NCBI GenBank assembly: GCA_963775245.1
Contig: CAVZID010000020.1
Span: 54,566 to 118,565 of the forward strand
DNA: 64,000 bases
Direction of reading: 5' to 3'
Source: CAVSWT01 sp963775245
Lineage (GTDB): Bacteria; Bacteroidota; Ignavibacteria; Ignavibacteriales; Ignavibacteriaceae
Below the pieces are notes generated by a model. It saw only the letters and a program-made list of their open reading frames with translations, had not been told where the DNA came from and searched no databases. Shown here piece by piece: positions 8,411-17,911 of the stretch. The translations under genes were made by a program, and so were the position numbers. Position 1 is the stretch's first letter. Every line of letters starts with the position of its first letter.

Positions 8411-10821
8411 AATAAGCCTCTCTTTCTCGCAAAGAAATTTGTTGAAGCAGTAGCGAACACAACAACTGAAATTGAGCTGACAGGCATAAGTATGGCTGCT
8501 ACTATAGGGGAGAGCATTCCTTGTACTGCAAAGCTTAATCCGATTAAGTTGTACATAAATGAAATGATAAAACTTGCGTAAATTATTTTTGTACTTGTTT
8601 TTGAAAACTTAATAAATTTATCAATCATTTTAAGGTTGGAACCTTGAAGAATCGCATCACACGCAGGAGAAAAGCTGTGTATATTATCCGTGACTGAAAT
8701 ACCCACATTGCTCTGGCTTAAAGCTCCTGCATCGTTTAAACCATCTCCAATCATTAAAACATTTTTATTTTTTTCTTTTAATCTTTTTATGAATTCTAAT
8801 TTAGATGATGGAGATTGATTAAACAATAAATTTCTTTCTTCAGAAAAATATTTTTTTAGAGTGGGCAATTCACCATTGTTATCACCGGAAAGTAAATATG
8901 TTTGATAATTTTTTTCGAGTGACTTTATAGTCTCATCCATTCCTGCCCTGTAGGAATTTGATATTTCAAAATAACCAAATACTTCATTATTAATAGATAA
9001 AAATACCAATGAATTTATTTTTTCTGAAATTTCATTATTATATTCATTTACTACAAAGGTTTTAGAACCCAACTTAATTTTGCTGCCTAAAATAGTTCCT
9101 TCTATTCCCTTCCCATTTATTTCGTTAAAGTCAGTAACATTAAAAAATTTATCAGCTTCAATAAAATCGTAAATCCTTTTGCTTAATGTATGAGTAGAAT
9201 TTCTTACTAAAGATTTTATCATATCTTTTTGAAATTCATTTAGTTCTTTTCCGGCATAATGAATCGCTGCTTTACCTGTTTCAGTAATTGTCCCGGTTTT
9301 ATCAAAAACTATTTCATCTATCTTCGCAAGTTCTTCAACTGCAGCAGTATTTTTTAAGTAAAAATTATTCTTGCCGAAAATTCTAATTGTATTTCCAAAA
9401 GTAAAAGGAATTGAAAGAGCAAGGGCACAAGGACAAGCGACAATCAACACAGAAGTTAAAACTCCAAGAGAGACAGCTATTCCCGCATTAAACCAAAATG
9501 CACCCGCAATAAAAGCAATCAACAAAACAACCAAAGTAAAATATTTACTAACTACATTTGAAAATTCAGTAAACTGGCTTTCATTTTTTTTGTTGAATGA
9601 ATCATTATTCCATAACTGTGTTAAATAGCTTTGCGAAACTTCTTTTACAACTTCCATTTCCAAAAGTCCACCGGCTTGTCTTCCCCCGGCATAAATTAAT
9701 TCACCGGAAACTTTTTCAACCGGCTTTGATTCGCCTGTAACAAAACTGTAATCAATAAGTCCATCACCATTAAATAAAATTGAATCCGCAGGAATGATTT
9801 CATTATTTCGAATTAAAATTCTATCGCTGACATTCAAATTAGAAAGAAGCACTGAATTTTCAGAATTATCTTTCTTAACAGTAACTGCCAGGGGGAAATA
9901 AGATTTATAAGTTCTTTCAAAATTAAGTGCGTCGTAAGTTTTATTCTGGAACCACTTGCCAAGCAATAAAAAGAAAACCAATCCCGACATAGAATCTAAA
10001 TAACCAGCTCCTGTAAAAGTCAAAATTTCATAAACACTACGAAAAAATAAAACAGAAATTCCAAGAGAAACCGGGAAATCAATATTTACAACTTTTTTTC
10101 TTAAACCTTTATAAGCAGATGAAAAATATTCCGACGCTGAATAAAAGAAAACCGGTAAAGCTAAAAGCAGATTTAAATGGCCAAAGAATTTTCTAAAAAA
10201 TACTTCGTTAGGATTAATTGAAAGATATTCCGGGAAACTGAGCAGCATAATATTGCCGAAACAAAATCCAGCTATCCCGATTTTAAATAACAGTTTTTTA
10301 TTTAACTTGCTGCCGGATGATTTCTTATCAATATTATCAAGCTGGATTTGTGGTTCATAACCTAATGAAGTTAATAATTCAACTACATGTTTTAATGAAA
10401 TTTTCTGATGATAAAATTTTAGGCTTAAAGTCTTTTTTAAGAAATCAACTTTAGATTGATTTATGTTAGGATTTATTTTAAATAGATTCTCAAGAAGCCA
10501 AATGCATGAGCTGCAATGCATTTGTGGGATATTAAAAGTTACCGCAGTGATGTCTTCATTTTTAAAATCAATTAGCTGATTGATAATTGATTCATCATTT
10601 AAATAATCAAATTTTCTAACAACATTAATTTTAGGAGATACTCCCGGGTTCTGGTCAAGATTATAATAATTGCAAAGCTGATTCTCGTTTAAAATCTCAT
10701 AAACAGTTTTGCAGCCATTGCAGCAAAAATATTTTTCTTCAATGAAGATTGAATCATCCGGGCAATTATCACCGCAATGATAACATTTTAAACTAGATTT
10801 TAATCCGGTAGAGTTACTCAT
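8401..10821 (-). CDS. ccoI: Copper-transporting P1B-type ATPase for cbb3 oxidase maturation (CcoI/CopA2-like)
   Basis: CcoI exports copper across the inner membrane for assembly of the cbb3 copper-haem centre. The 806-residue protein starts with a Cys-rich metal-binding domain (CYHCGDNC, then FCCNGCKTVYEIL; residues 14-50), as found in CcoI-type ATPases, and a heavy-metal-associated domain with HCSSCIW near residue 105. Membrane helices follow. The transport site CPCALA is near residue 465, the phosphorylation motif DKTGT starts at Asp507, and the hinge MIGDGLNDAGAL is present. It is the first gene of the cco operon, and its stop overlaps ccoS. Function is well supported by context. Confidence 0.93.
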   Translation of the reverse strand: MSNSTGLKSSLKCYHCGDNCPDDSIFIEEKYFCCNGCKTVYEILNENQLCNYYNLDQNPGVSPKINVVRKFDYLNDESIINQLIDFKNEDITAVTFNIPQMHCSSCIWLLENLFKINPNINQSKVDFLKKTLSLKFYHQKISLKHVVELLTSLGYEPQIQLDNIDKKSSGSKLNKKLLFKIGIAGFCFGNIMLLSFPEYLSINPNEVFFRKFFGHLNLLLALPVFFYSASEYFSSAYKGLRKKVVNIDFPVSLGISVLFFRSVYEILTFTGAGYLDSMSGLVFFLLLGKWFQNKTYDALNFERTYKSYFPLAVTVKKDNSENSVLLSNLNVSDRILIRNNEIIPADSILFNGDGLIDYSFVTGESKPVEKVSGELIYAGGRQAGGLLEMEVVKEVSQSYLTQLWNNDSFNKKNESQFTEFSNVVSKYFTLVVLLIAFIAGAFWFNAGIAVSLGVLTSVLIVACPCALALSIPFTFGNTIRIFGKNNFYLKNTAAVEELAKIDEIVFDKTGTITETGKAAIHYAGKELNEFQKDMIKSLVRNSTHTLSKRIYDFIEADKFFNVTDFNEINGKGIEGTILGSKIKLGSKTFVVNEYNNEISEKINSLVFLSINNEVFGYFEISNSYRAGMDETIKSLEKNYQTYLLSGDNNGELPTLKKYFSEERNLLFNQSPSSKLEFIKRLKEKNKNVLMIGDGLNDAGALSQSNVGISVTDNIHSFSPACDAILQGSNLKMIDKFIKFSKTSTKIIYASFIISFMYNLIGLSFAVQGMLSPIVAAILMPVSSISVVVFATASTNFFARKRGLLSQ

Positions 10822-11097
10822 CCGATAAATTTAAATTATAAAAAATTAATTTTTTCCCTGATTAGCGGTTACGTTCTTCCACATTTTATGCCACGCAGTT
10901 TAAATTTAATAATTTATTGAGAAATAAAGGAAATAATCAAGAATAAGTTAATATATTCTTGCATCGAAGAAAAGAAAAATGCTGTTGATTCTCTATGATG
11001 AGAAGACTATTTTATTGTTGCAAATACGTTTCCCATTTTTATTCAAGAAGACAAAGAAACTAGTCGGACTAATAGGCTCAAATATCTACAATTTTAA
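10822..11097. promoter_or_regulatory. Divergent intergenic region between the cco operon and an ABC exporter
   Basis: This 276-base AT-rich stretch must hold the promoters for both directions. I looked for an FNR-like TTGA-N6-TCAA palindrome, expected upstream of a low-oxygen oxidase, and did not find a convincing one. No RNA gene or ORF is visible. Confidence 0.35.
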
Positions 11098-12882
11098 ATG
11101 AAATTACTTTTAACATATTTAAGAAAGTACTGGAAGATTGTCCTGCTTTCTCTTGGGTTGGCGGCGATAAATCAAATCTTTTCTCTGCTTGACCCATACA
11201 TATTCAGGATAGTAATTGATAAGTATGCAACCAAGTTCCAGCATTATACAACCGACCAGTTTTTTAGAGGTGTCGGGTTGCTTCTTCTTGCTGCTGTGGG
11301 TGTTGCATTCGTTTCCCGTGTCGCAAAGAATTTTCAAGATTATTATGTAAATGTAATCACCCAGCGATTGGGCGCAAAAATTTACACAGATGGAATCAAG
11401 CACTCACTTATGCTTCCCTATTCTGTATTCGAAGATCAACGAAGCGGCGAGACTTTAGGCATTCTTCAAAAAGTTAGAATAGATACTGAAAAATTAATTT
11501 CCTCTGCTGTCAATATTTTATTTACTTCTTTAGTGGGGGTAATCTTTGTAACAATCTATGCTATAAGCGTGCATTGGTTAATTGCTCCGGTTTTCTTTAC
11601 CGCTGTCCCTTTACTTGGATTTATTAGTTCCACTCTTAGTAAACGAATTAAAAAAATTCAGAAAGAAATTGTTAAACAGACGACCGCTTTAGCGGGAACC
11701 ACAACTGAATCTTTAAGAAATATCGAACTGGTAAAGAGTTTGGGTTTGGGTGACCAGGAAATTACAAGGCTAAATTCAACCACGGATAAAATTTTATTGC
11801 TTGAATTAAAGAAAGTAAAATACATTCGCACGCTTAGCTTTATTCAAGGTACAGCAGTTAATTTTATTCGAACTACAATAATGTTCTTGATGTTGTATTT
11901 AATTTTTGCTCAGCAAATTACTGTAGGAGAATTTTTCTCATTATTCATTTACTCATTTTTTATCTTCGGCCCGCTGCAAAGTTTAGGAGATATCATTAAT
12001 ACTTATAGAGAAGCAGAAGTTTCTTTGGAAAACTTCAAAGCTATATTAGACACTCCAATTGATGCTAAGCCTAAAAACCCTGAAACTATTGGAGCCATTA
12101 GAAATTTAGAATTCAAAGATGTTGGTTTCAAACATCAATCATCTTCCAAAAATGCTTTGAATAATATTTCATTCAAAGTTAAAACCGGAGAAACAGTTGC
12201 ATTTGTTGGGCCGTCTGGAGCCGGAAAAACTACATTGGTAAAATTATTAGTTGGACTTTATTCACCAAAAGATGGCGACATTTTTTATAATGGTTTCAAC
12301 GGCAATAAAATTGATTTTGATGAACTTAGGGAAAGAATAGGATTTGTAACTCAAGATACTCAATTGTTTTCAGGAACAATAAAAGAAAATTTATTGTTTG
12401 TAAATCCTTCGGCAACGGATGAAGAATGTTATGAAGTCCTGGAAAAATCTTCGGCTAATAATTTATTAGCGAGAGCTGATAATGGGCTGGATACTTTAAT
12501 TGGAGAAGGCGGTGTAAAAGTTTCCGGCGGAGAAAAGCAAAGGCTATCAATTGCCCGTGCGCTTTTAAGAAGGCCTGATATTTTAATTTTTGATGAAGCA
12601 ACTTCCGCACTTGATTCATTAACGGAAGAAGAGATTAGCAAGACAGTTAGAGAAATTTCCAGCAGTAAAGATTTGATGACAATATTAATTGCACACCGTC
12701 TTTCAACTATAATGCACGCAGATAATATTTATGTTTTGGAAAGAGGCCACATTGTTGAATCCGGCAAACACGAAGAGCTGCTTGAATTAAAAGGATTGTA
12801 TTATGCAATGTGGCGTCAGCAGATTGGGGAAAGAGATATTATTAACAGGTATCTTGAAGAAAATAAATTATTGGAAAATTAA
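11098..12882 (+). CDS. ABC transporter, fused membrane and ATPase domains (MsbA/LmrA-type exporter half)
   Basis: The 594-residue protein has an N-terminal exporter membrane domain with six helices (residues about 1-310) and a C-terminal ATPase. In the ATPase, Walker A is GPSGAGKTT at 371-379, the Q-loop lies at GFVTQDTQLF, the signature is VSGGEKQR, Walker B is ILIFDEATSALD and the switch histidine is in IAHRLS. The Walker B glutamate is present, so this half-site should hydrolyse ATP. Proteins of this type form homodimers or heterodimers and export lipids, peptides or drugs. No partner half-transporter gene is adjacent, so a homodimer is the simpler guess. The substrate cannot be told from sequence. 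Confidence 0.9.
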   Translation: MKLLLTYLRKYWKIVLLSLGLAAINQIFSLLDPYIFRIVIDKYATKFQHYTTDQFFRGVGLLLLAAVGVAFVSRVAKNFQDYYVNVITQRLGAKIYTDGIKHSLMLPYSVFEDQRSGETLGILQKVRIDTEKLISSAVNILFTSLVGVIFVTIYAISVHWLIAPVFFTAVPLLGFISSTLSKRIKKIQKEIVKQTTALAGTTTESLRNIELVKSLGLGDQEITRLNSTTDKILLLELKKVKYIRTLSFIQGTAVNFIRTTIMFLMLYLIFAQQITVGEFFSLFIYSFFIFGPLQSLGDIINTYREAEVSLENFKAILDTPIDAKPKNPETIGAIRNLEFKDVGFKHQSSSKNALNNISFKVKTGETVAFVGPSGAGKTTLVKLLVGLYSPKDGDIFYNGFNGNKIDFDELRERIGFVTQDTQLFSGTIKENLLFVNPSATDEECYEVLEKSSANNLLARADNGLDTLIGEGGVKVSGGEKQRLSIARALLRRPDILIFDEATSALDSLTEEEISKTVREISSSKDLMTILIAHRLSTIMHADNIYVLERGHIVESGKHEELLELKGLYYAMWRQQIGERDIINRYLEENKLLEN

Positions 12883-12949
12883 ATTTACCAACTCAAATTT
12901 TATTTTTATTTATTTACTTTTCTTAACTAAAGAATGTGTATAATTTTCA

Positions 12950-12996
12950 GCATCACGAAGTGATGCAATGTAAATAACCTCGTGTGAAACACGAGG
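12950..12996. repeat. REP-like palindromic unit, left of the transposase remnant
   Basis: The unit contains two stems, GCATCAC-GAA-GTGATGC and CCTCGTGT-GAA-ACACGAGG, joined by AATGTAAATAA. A close direct copy lies at 13723-13768, so the two units flank the transposase remnant. Another hairpin, GAACTC-AGAAG-GAGTTC, lies at 13021-13037. Confidence 0.75.
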
Positions 12997-13055
12997 ATAA
13001 GGAACACGGACTTACCCATCGAACTCAGAAGGAGTTCAACCAAAGAAAAATATTA

Positions 13056-13502
13056 TCAAAATAGATATCGTTCATCAAACTCTACATTATGTTCTTTCAA
13101 AAGCTTAATATACTCTTCCATAAAAGTAACCTTTTTATTATGCTCTTTCTGATTCATGATATAACGGATTAAATTTTCTTTTGCATCAATTGAATATGTA
13201 AATGCTCCATATCCATCTTGCCATCCTGTAAAATTTGAAAACACATTTTTACATTTTATAAAATCTAAAGACGCCAACTTTATATCTTTAACAAGGTCTG
13301 ACAAAGCTATGGAAGGATGAATATGTGTAGCAATGTGAATGTGGTCTTCAATGCCATTGATTCGATACAGATGACATTTTTTCTTTTTCAATACTCCCCA
13401 TATATATCGATACAATTTTTCCTATCCGAATTCAATTAAAGTTTTTTCTCTTTTTTTAGTAGAGAAAACTATCTGAAATAAAATTTGAGTGTAAGCACTC
13501 AT
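13056..13502 (-). pseudogene. IS200-like Y1 (REP-associated) transposase with an internal stop
   Basis: The frame from ATG at 13502 reads MSAYTQILFQIVFSTKKRE, then a TAG stop inside the sequence ...LIEFG-stop-EKLYRYIWGVL, and continues in the same frame to 13056. The full 148 codons match the length of IS200/RAYT HUH-family transposases. The HUH metal-binding motif is visible as DHIHIATHIH, and the C-terminal YIMNQKEHNKK stretch carries the presumed catalytic tyrosine. In intact homologues the second of the paired histidines of NQxEHH is His; here it is Asn. The TAG (one base change from a sense codon) splits the protein, so the copy is probably inactive unless translation restarts downstream. 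It is surrounded by palindromic repeats. Confidence 0.85.
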
Positions 13503-13946
13503 TGATTTTTCCATTTATTATTTGAAGAGATTTACATTATAAACATAATAGTTATGAGAAATTTAGTACAGGGAAAAATAAAATAGATATTGCTAAAAAT
13601 ATTTTTATTAAAGTTATTGTTGAACCTCTATCGAGGTTCACATGGCATCTCTATTTGTAATCCCTCGACTTACAGTCGGGATTATTTATATTCATCCCCT
13701 GATGGGGATAATTAATGAGCTGGCATCGCGAATTGATGCGATGTAAATAACCTCGTATGAATGCGAGCAAAGTGAATATAACACCATATAACGGAAACCA
13801 AAACGGGTATCAATAAAGCGAAAAATAAGTTTCCGCAAGACAATACCATAATTAATGATGAACCAAATAATTTAATTCTTTGATGCTTAATTAAGTAATT
13901 GCTAATTTTGATTTAAATTTTTCGATTCATAATCCACGGAAATTAA
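13503..13946. repeat. Palindrome-rich intergenic region right of the transposase remnant
   Basis: No gene is seen. The region holds TGAACCTC-TATC-GAGGTTCA (13621-13640), an AATCCC/CGACT stem at 13659-13683, ATCCCC-TGAT-GGGGAT (13694-13709), and the second REP-like unit GCATCGC-GAATT-GATGCG with CCTCGTA...TGCGAG (13723-13768). The last is a direct repeat of the unit at 12950-12996. After 13770 nothing structured is evident up to the DUF885 gene. Confidence 0.65.
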
Positions 13947-15278
13947 ATGAAGAAGAATCTTTTTATAATAATCTTAATATCAATCTCACTTCTTTCATGC
14001 AGCAATAAAAATTCTAATAAAACAAATCAAGAATTGGAAAACAAAATGAATGACATAGCCGTTTCCTATGTAAAACTGGCTCTAAAAGTCGGCCAGCATG
14101 CCGATGATTTTATAGATGCATATTACGGTCCTGAAGAATATAAACCTTCTCCATTAACAGTTGCCAGGGGAGATTCTACTGCGATTCAAAATTTATATAA
14201 TGACGCCGGAAATCTTTTGGATAGCCTTGACAATTTAAGCGAGTATGAAGCTTCGGATATTCAAACTTTGAGATATACTTATTTGTACAAGCAGCTATTA
14301 GCAGTCAGAACAAAATTATTTATGATTGCAGGCGGAAATTTAACTTTTGACCAGGAAGCAAAAGCACTATATGATACAAATGTTCCAACTTTTCCGGATG
14401 AACATTTTCAAAAAATAATTGATAAGCTAGGTGAAATTCTACCTGGGAAAGGAAAAATATCAGAAAGATTAACAGAGTTCAAAAAAGCTTTTATTATTCC
14501 AATAGATAAATTGGATACAGTATTCCAGGCAACAATTTCAGAATGCAGGAAAAGAACACTTCAGCATATTCAATTACCTCAAGGAGAAAAATTTAAAGTT
14601 GAGTATGTTACAAACAAACCGTGGGGTGCATACAACTGGTATAAAGGAAACAGTTTCAGCGTAATTCAAGTAAATACCGATTTACCAATTTATATTGATA
14701 GAGCAGTTGACCTTGCTGCACATGAAGGTTACCCCGGACACCATGTTTACAATTCACTTCTTGAAAAAGATTTGTATAAAAAAAGGGGATGGGTCGAATT
14801 TTCAGTTTACATTTTATTTAGCCCGCAATCATTAATTGCAGAAGGAAGCGCCAACTATGGAATCAAAGTTGCATTCCCAGGTGCTTCCAGAATAAAATTT
14901 GAGCGTGATGTTTTATTTCCTCTTGCCGGACTTAACCCAAAAGAGGCTGATAAATATTATGAAGTTCTTGATTTAACTCATCAATTAGATTTTGCAGGAA
15001 ATGAAGCAGCAAGAAATTATTTAAATAAAAAATGGACTAAAGAGGAAACTGTTAACTGGCTAATAAAATATCAATTATATACTAGAGAGAAAGCACAAAA
15101 GAGTATTAGCTTTATGGAAAAATATAGGAGCTATGTTATAAATTATAATGTGGGGCAAAAAATTGTTGAAGATTATATTATCACGCATGGCGGAACAGAT
15201 GATAACCCCGAACTAAGATGGAAATTATTCGAAAGGATTCTCTCTACTCCACAAACACCATCTGAGTTAGAGAAATAA
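13947..15278 (+). CDS. DUF885 family lipoprotein, metallopeptidase-like
   Basis: The 443-residue protein begins with a lipoprotein signal (MKKNLFIIILISISLLSCSN, Cys18), so it should be anchored to a membrane outside the cytoplasm. The DUF885 signature appears as LAAHEGYPGHHVYNSLLEK (about residues 256-274), an HExxPGHH motif that resembles a zinc site, and a later EGSANYG motif near residue 300 that could supply a further ligand. Family members are usually 550-600 residues, so this one is on the short side. The domain is widely called a putative peptidase, but no activity can be assigned here. It stands alone, with a terminator after it. Confidence 0.8.
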   Translation: MKKNLFIIILISISLLSCSNKNSNKTNQELENKMNDIAVSYVKLALKVGQHADDFIDAYYGPEEYKPSPLTVARGDSTAIQNLYNDAGNLLDSLDNLSEYEASDIQTLRYTYLYKQLLAVRTKLFMIAGGNLTFDQEAKALYDTNVPTFPDEHFQKIIDKLGEILPGKGKISERLTEFKKAFIIPIDKLDTVFQATISECRKRTLQHIQLPQGEKFKVEYVTNKPWGAYNWYKGNSFSVIQVNTDLPIYIDRAVDLAAHEGYPGHHVYNSLLEKDLYKKRGWVEFSVYILFSPQSLIAEGSANYGIKVAFPGASRIKFERDVLFPLAGLNPKEADKYYEVLDLTHQLDFAGNEAARNYLNKKWTKEETVNWLIKYQLYTREKAQKSISFMEKYRSYVINYNVGQKIVEDYIITHGGTDDNPELRWKLFERILSTPQTPSELEK

Positions 15279-15335
15279 AAAATGGAACTTGTGCCTACTG
15301 ACAAATTCCATTCTATAAATTATCGAAAATTACTT

Positions 15336-15368
15336 TTTGGCCACCCACTTGGAGTGGCTATTTTTATT
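15336..15368. terminator. Bidirectional terminator between convergent genes
   Basis: A GC-rich stem (GCCAC at 15340-15344 with GTGGC at 15354-15358) is flanked by TTTTT on the left and TATTTTTATTT on the right, with A/T runs usable in both directions. It lies between the DUF885 gene and the convergent YCF48-repeat gene. Confidence 0.7.
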
Positions 15369-17658
15369 TCACCAAAATCATCTTTTTAACTTGAGAATAT
15401 TTCCCTGCCGTTAAACTATAAACATAAGTTCCGCTTGCCAGGTTAGCAGCATTGAAGTTAACTGAATATTTTCCAGGTTGTTTAACTTCATTAACCAAAA
15501 TTGCAACTTCCTGCCCGATCATGTTATATATTTTTAAAATTACATGTTCATTGTTTTTTATTGAATAGTTTATCACTGTACTTGGATTAAAAGGATTCGG
15601 ATAATTTTGGGATAAGCTGTAATCATTAATAGTAGAACCAATATTTACAGAAATTACTTTTGAATAGGTGCAAGTCCCATCAAAATCTATTTGTTTTATT
15701 CTGTAAGATACATTTCCATTGTAAGAAATTGATTCCAGATTATCTATAAAAGTATAATTAGATAAATCAGTAGTAGTTCCTTTACCCTCAACAAAACCAA
15801 TTTTCTGCCAGGCTGTATTAATAGCTCCTTCCCTTTGGGAAGGGGTTGGGGATAGGCCTCTTTCAATTTCAAATCCTTTATTATTTGTTTCAGTTGCGGT
15901 CGACCAATTAAGCTGTACTGCACTATTATTAATATCAGCAGAAAAATTTGTAAGTTCTACTGGTACATTTGAATCAGGCTTATACTTTAATACTATACCG
16001 TCATTACCTGTTACCCAGCCATCATCATTACCAAATAAAGTAACTGCGTATAAATCTGACAGAGTACCACTGCCTTCTTCAATCCAGTTCGAACCGCCGT
16101 CGGTGGTGTTAAACATAATTCCTTCATCACCTACCGCCCAGCCATTTTGTGAATCAGTAAACTTAACAGAATAGATAAAATTATTAACTCCACTTTGCTG
16201 AACTTCCCATGATGTGCCGCCATCTTCTGTTTTTAATATTACTCCTCCTGGAATTTCCAATCCACTTCCACATGCCCAGCCAACCTGGTCATTAATAAAA
16301 AACACTGAACTGAGGGTACCATATTGCACACCGTTAAATTGTTGATAGCTCCAGGATTTACCTCCATCCGTAGTTTTTAATATTGTTCCTTCGCCTCCTG
16401 CTACCCATCCTGTATCTCTATTCAAAAAGCACATATTTTGAATTACATGTTCAGATGGTTGTAAGATTTTCCAGGTTTCCCCGCCGTCAAAGGTTTTTAA
16501 TAAATATCCGGAGCCCAGTATATAACCAACAAGATCATCAGTAAAATAAATTTTTTCAAAACGAAAATTGTACCCGCTAGGTATTTCAAACCAGGTTTCA
16601 CCATAGTCCAAAGTATGAAAAATAGTTCCGTTCAAACCTACTGCCCAGCCTTTAGCATTCAAGAAGAAAACATCGAATAAACAATAACCGGATAACCTAG
16701 CCTTCCATGTAGCCCCTTTATTTGTAGTTTCCATTAATCCATTATATCCAACAGCCCATGTAGTATTTGATGCAGAAGTATAAATACCCTGCAACATAGA
16801 ATTGTAATCTGTTTTTTGTATTGCCCATTTCATTTTGCCATATATGGAAAACTGTTCGCTTGTGTTTGCAATTTCCGGATTGTCATAATCACTAATTCTA
16901 ATCAAACATGCACTTGAAATTGTATCCGGGACAACCCAATCATAAGTAAAATCATATCCGCTTGTTGTACTAATTGGCTGCCAGGTTGAACCATTATCTA
17001 ATGACAATTCAATCAAAACGTATTCTACATTTTGTGCGTCCCATTGAATTACTTTTCTTGTTCCTACTTTTAAACTTTCACCAAAAGCAGGAGAAATAAT
17101 TGTAATTGAAGTATCGGTAGTTGTCTTTTGTATAGCGACCAATTTTGGTAAAGATTTTTGAAGAGCATGGGAATTCTTTGCTATAATTTTTTCAATTTTG
17201 GTGGAAGCAGTTTGACCGGAAGAATTAATCTCAGCATTAAATACAATTCCTCTCTCTACTGGTTTAAAATAAGAGCCAGCAATATTTATATCTTTACTAA
17301 AAGAAGAAGCTGTAATTTTACAATTGCCGGAAGGATCGACAACAAGTGATTCTAATTTTTCATCATTTATCCCCCCAATATTTTTAGCCCAAACCAGCTT
17401 GCTATGTGAATCATACTTTGCTAAAAATATATCGGACTGGCCATTATTTTTTAGGACTGTTTTTCCAAATTTTAATGAAGCACTTTTAAAATTGCCCGCG
17501 ATATAGCTGTTGCCTGAACCATCTGTTACAATAATATTTTTGCTTGAAGATTGGATGGAATTATCTTGAGCAATTAAACACGTTTGAATTGCCGTAATTA
17601 GAATAATTACTATAAAGAAAAACAAACTTTTTTGGTGGAGGGCCTTAAACCGTAACAT
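15364..17658 (-). CDS. Secreted YCF48/BNR-repeat protein with type IX secretion sorting domain
   Basis: This 764-residue protein has an N-terminal signal peptide (about residues 10-30). Next come an SBBP-like segment (DGSGNSYIAGNFKS), an Ig-like domain near 190-275, and at about 280-565 a run of beta-propeller repeats of the YCF48 type (repeated WAVG / TTDGG.SW / GWVAG motifs). An FN3-like segment (VELTNFSADINNSAVQLNWS) follows. The last 80 residues are a type A sorting domain with SLSQNYPNPFNPSTVINYS and a final KKMILVK. It is probably exported through the outer membrane by the type IX system and attached to the surface or released. The propeller probably binds a ligand or partner; a photosystem role is not implied. 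A palindromic repeat is translated within the frame near 15827-15851. Confidence 0.87.
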   Translation of the reverse strand: MLRFKALHQKSLFFFIVIILITAIQTCLIAQDNSIQSSSKNIIVTDGSGNSYIAGNFKSASLKFGKTVLKNNGQSDIFLAKYDSHSKLVWAKNIGGINDEKLESLVVDPSGNCKITASSFSKDINIAGSYFKPVERGIVFNAEINSSGQTASTKIEKIIAKNSHALQKSLPKLVAIQKTTTDTSITIISPAFGESLKVGTRKVIQWDAQNVEYVLIELSLDNGSTWQPISTTSGYDFTYDWVVPDTISSACLIRISDYDNPEIANTSEQFSIYGKMKWAIQKTDYNSMLQGIYTSASNTTWAVGYNGLMETTNKGATWKARLSGYCLFDVFFLNAKGWAVGLNGTIFHTLDYGETWFEIPSGYNFRFEKIYFTDDLVGYILGSGYLLKTFDGGETWKILQPSEHVIQNMCFLNRDTGWVAGGEGTILKTTDGGKSWSYQQFNGVQYGTLSSVFFINDQVGWACGSGLEIPGGVILKTEDGGTSWEVQQSGVNNFIYSVKFTDSQNGWAVGDEGIMFNTTDGGSNWIEEGSGTLSDLYAVTLFGNDDGWVTGNDGIVLKYKPDSNVPVELTNFSADINNSAVQLNWSTATETNNKGFEIERGLSPTPSQREGAINTAWQKIGFVEGKGTTTDLSNYTFIDNLESISYNGNVSYRIKQIDFDGTCTYSKVISVNIGSTINDYSLSQNYPNPFNPSTVINYSIKNNEHVILKIYNMIGQEVAILVNEVKQPGKYSVNFNAANLASGTYVYSLTAGKYSQVKKMILVK
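15824..15853. repeat. Palindromic element inside the coding sequence of the YCF48-repeat protein
   Basis: The perfect stem CCTTCCC-TTT-GGGAAGG (15827-15843) followed by GGTTGGGG encodes the peptide LSPTPSQREGA on the minus strand. It sits in a variable loop between two FN3-like strands and looks like a dispersed repeat that inserted in frame. Confidence 0.6.
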
Positions 17659-17911
17659 TTTTCTCCCATTTAGTCATAGAAAATAGTTTTACACATTTAA
17701 CCACTTATAGCAGTGAATGGGTTAAACCAAATATTAGTCCAAACTTTTATTGAAATTTTAAATTTAGAAGTGATTAAAATCGAAGTTTTTCAAACACAAA
17801 TTGTTGCGGTAAATTTTACAAACTGTTAGATAATGAGACGAAGTCTAAAAATTTTATTGAGGGTAGAAAAGAGTTTAAAAGTTTTATTTGGAGAAATAAA
17901 AATTAAGCACT

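Noticed and set aside
10822..11097. An FNR-type operator for the cbb3 operon
   Set aside because: No TTGA-N6-TCAA-like palindrome with a good fit was found in the intergenic region.
15364..17658. A photosystem II assembly role for the YCF48-repeat protein
   Set aside because: YCF48-like propellers are common in secreted proteins; the sorting domain and the absence of photosynthesis genes argue against it.
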